From: JAPOXR01 sp965221815
GTDB taxonomy: Bacteria; Pseudomonadota; Alphaproteobacteria; Rhodobacterales; Rhodobacteraceae
DNA length: 64,000 nt
Reading direction: 5' to 3'
Assembly: GCA_965221815.1 (NCBI GenBank)
Contig: OZ244915.1
Span: forward strand, 2,666,001-2,730,000
Below the pieces are notes generated by a model, which did no database searches, had not been told where the DNA came from, and worked only from the letters and a program-made list of their open reading frames with translations. The position numbers were made by a program, and so were the translations under genes. This document shows, piece by piece, positions 62,734 through 64,000 of this stretch (position 1 is the stretch's first letter; each line of letters begins with the position of its first letter).

Positions 62734-64000
62734 TCACACGACCAGTTCCCGTGCCGCCTGTTTTCCAACATTGAATATCCGCGCATAGCGTTCCGTTTCA
62801 TCCTTCGGTCCAATCCTCTTGAGTGGGTTATCCGATAACTTGATCGTCGGTCGTCCGTTCGCCTCGATGACCTTGCAAACAAGTGATATCGGGCCCAGCG
62901 CATTATTGTCAGCCAAATCCCTAAAGTCATTCGTCAACAGGGTTCCCCAACCGAAACTGACGCGCACGCGACCGCAAAAAGCCGCATGAAGTTGTTCGAT
63001 CTCCTGCACATCAAGCCCATCAGAAAAAATTAACAGCTTTTCTGTGGGATCCTCGCCCCTTGCCTTCCACCAGGAAAGCGCAAGCTCTCCCATTTCATAA
63101 GGATCACCGGAATCCACGCGGATGCCGGTCCATGATGTGAGCCAGTCAGGTGCATCACGCAAGAATGTCGGGCTTCCATACGTATCCGACAGGATAACCC
63201 GCAGATTTCCCTGATGATCGGCCTGCCATTTTTTCAGCAACTCATAAGGAGCCCGGCGCAGCTCTTCATCACTTTCTGCCAATGCTGTGTAGACCATTGG
63301 CAATTCATGCGCATTGGTGCCGATTGCCTCAACCTCTCTGCGCATTGCAATCAGGCAATTGGATGTCCCGACAAATCTCTTCCCAAGTCCTTCATGCATC
63401 GCCTGGACACACCAATCCTGCCAAAGATATGAATGCCGCCTGCGTGTTCCAAAATCTGCCAACTGCAGGTTTTCAAGCTGTGACAGCCGGCCAACCTTAT
63501 CCCACAGTCGTGCCATCGCCCGCGCGTACAGAATCTGCAGGTTGAATTTCTCCATATGACGCAGCACAGCGCGCGAGCGCAGTTCGGTGATGACCGCAAG
63601 GGCCGGAATTTCCCACAGCATGACTTCTGGCCACGTCCCTTCAAAGGTCAACTCGATACCATCGTCATCTTTTTGGAGGTGAAACGGGGGCAGTTGAAGA
63701 TTCTCAAACCATACCATGAAATCAGGTCGGAACATTTGCCGAATTCCATAAAAGGTGTTTCCGCGTAGCCAAGTCGACTCGCCACGCGACAGGCGTAATG
63801 ATCGAATATGCTCAAGCTGATCTCTCAACTCCCCCTCATCCAGAAGTTTATCGAGCTGAACCTCCGGTGACCGATTGACAAGCTTGTATTTCACTTGTGT
63901 ATGTGGCGAGTGTCTCCAGACGAATTGACACATGAGCAATTTGTAAAAGTCTGTATCAATCAGCGAACGGACAATCGGATCAATTTTCCAATTGTGATTA
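62734..64000 (-). CDS. pncB: Nicotinate phosphoribosyltransferase, 5' end outside the window
   Basis: Converts nicotinate and PRPP to nicotinate mononucleotide in NAD salvage. Visible landmarks are NWKIDPIVRSLIDTDFYKLL at the window edge, FGTRRRHSYLWQDWC, FVGTSNCLIAM, GTNAHELPMVY, LSDTYGSPTFL, GIRVDSGDPYEMGELALSWW, and FGWGTLLTNDF near the phosphoribosyl-binding end. The frame is open through base 64000, so the first residues lie beyond the window. TTG 63939 inside it is not the true start. It converges on the MBL-fold gene, with a 203-base gap that holds nothing recognisable. Confidence 0.95.
   Translation of the reverse strand, partial: NHNWKIDPIVRSLIDTDFYKLLMCQFVWRHSPHTQVKYKLVNRSPEVQLDKLLDEGELRDQLEHIRSLRLSRGESTWLRGNTFYGIRQMFRPDFMVWFENLQLPPFHLQKDDDGIELTFEGTWPEVMLWEIPALAVITELRSRAVLRHMEKFNLQILYARAMARLWDKVGRLSQLENLQLADFGTRRRHSYLWQDWCVQAMHEGLGKRFVGTSNCLIAMRREVEAIGTNAHELPMVYTALAESDEELRRAPYELLKKWQADHQGNLRVILSDTYGSPTFLRDAPDWLTSWTGIRVDSGDPYEMGELALSWWKARGEDPTEKLLIFSDGLDVQEIEQLHAAFCGRVRVSFGWGTLLTNDFRDLADNNALGPISLVCKVIEANGRPTIKLSDNPLKRIGPKDETERYARIFNVGKQAARELVV

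Overview
The window looks like chromosomal DNA of an alphaproteobacterium. No rRNA is present, so this rests on gene content: a DUF1244 protein, an MlaC-type lipid carrier, a TRAP (DctPQM) importer, four ABC importers, a RecQ-UvrD fusion helicase and alphaproteobacterial-style protein sequences. By eye most of the DNA is moderately G+C rich. The first 4.5 kb and the IS66 remnant near 53 kb look clearly richer.

Layout. 0-6.7 kb: a giant RecQ-UvrD fusion helicase (5' end outside the window), a decayed Uma2 nuclease gene, and a truncated second copy of the UvrD half. 6.7-13 kb: methylthioribose salvage genes mtnK-mtnA, divergent from a phosphonate-type importer phnD-phnC-phnE-phnE whose last stop codon carries a 100-bp MITE. 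13.2-19.1 kb: a UgpBAEC-type importer with a TIM-barrel isomerase-like gene, bracketed by transposase debris and a diverged ~58-bp direct repeat. 19.2-28.1 kb: a second importer with two different ATPases (glycerol GlpST-like), then dhaK-dhaL and pyk. This reads as a triose/polyol uptake and phosphorylation route into lower glycolysis. 28.4-29.1 kb: a gene for a cysteine-rich secreted protein switched out of frame by a C16 tract. 29.3-34.7 kb: tRNA-Trp followed by an island-like stretch with a serine recombinase remnant, one orphan type I-E CRISPR repeat, an HD phosphohydrolase with a small partner, and a CoiA-like nuclease with a topoisomerase-type zinc ribbon. 34.9-37.3 kb: secE, rpmI, rplT, pheS and a DUF1244 gene, without the usual neighbours nusG, infC or pheT. 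37.4-44.1 kb: an Asp/Glu racemase-like gene and a third sugar-type importer (binding protein frameshifted) ending in an alpha/beta hydrolase and an RraA-like gene.

44.3-52.6 kb: envelope and housekeeping genes (class A PBP, MlaC-like protein, RidA, GNAT/FemAB-like protein, pterin dehydratase, peroxiredoxin, ferredoxin reductase-like protein, rsmD), interrupted by an apparently intact IS5-family element with ORFs in two frames. 53-54.4 kb: an IS66 remnant and a HEPN/MNT toxin-antitoxin pair. 54.9-64 kb: a lytic transglycosylase, a DctPQM operon, a D-amino-acid-dehydrogenase-like enzyme, a frameshifted DUF985 cupin, an MBL-fold hydrolase and pncB (5' end outside the window).

Overall the window shows a uptake-rich heterotroph whose chromosome has been broken up by mobile elements. 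The observations most worth following are the poly-C switch at 28.4 kb, the tRNA-Trp island with its orphan CRISPR repeat and HD/partner/CoiA-like genes, the MITE sitting exactly in a stop codon, and the pairing of methylthioribose salvage with a phosphonate-type importer.
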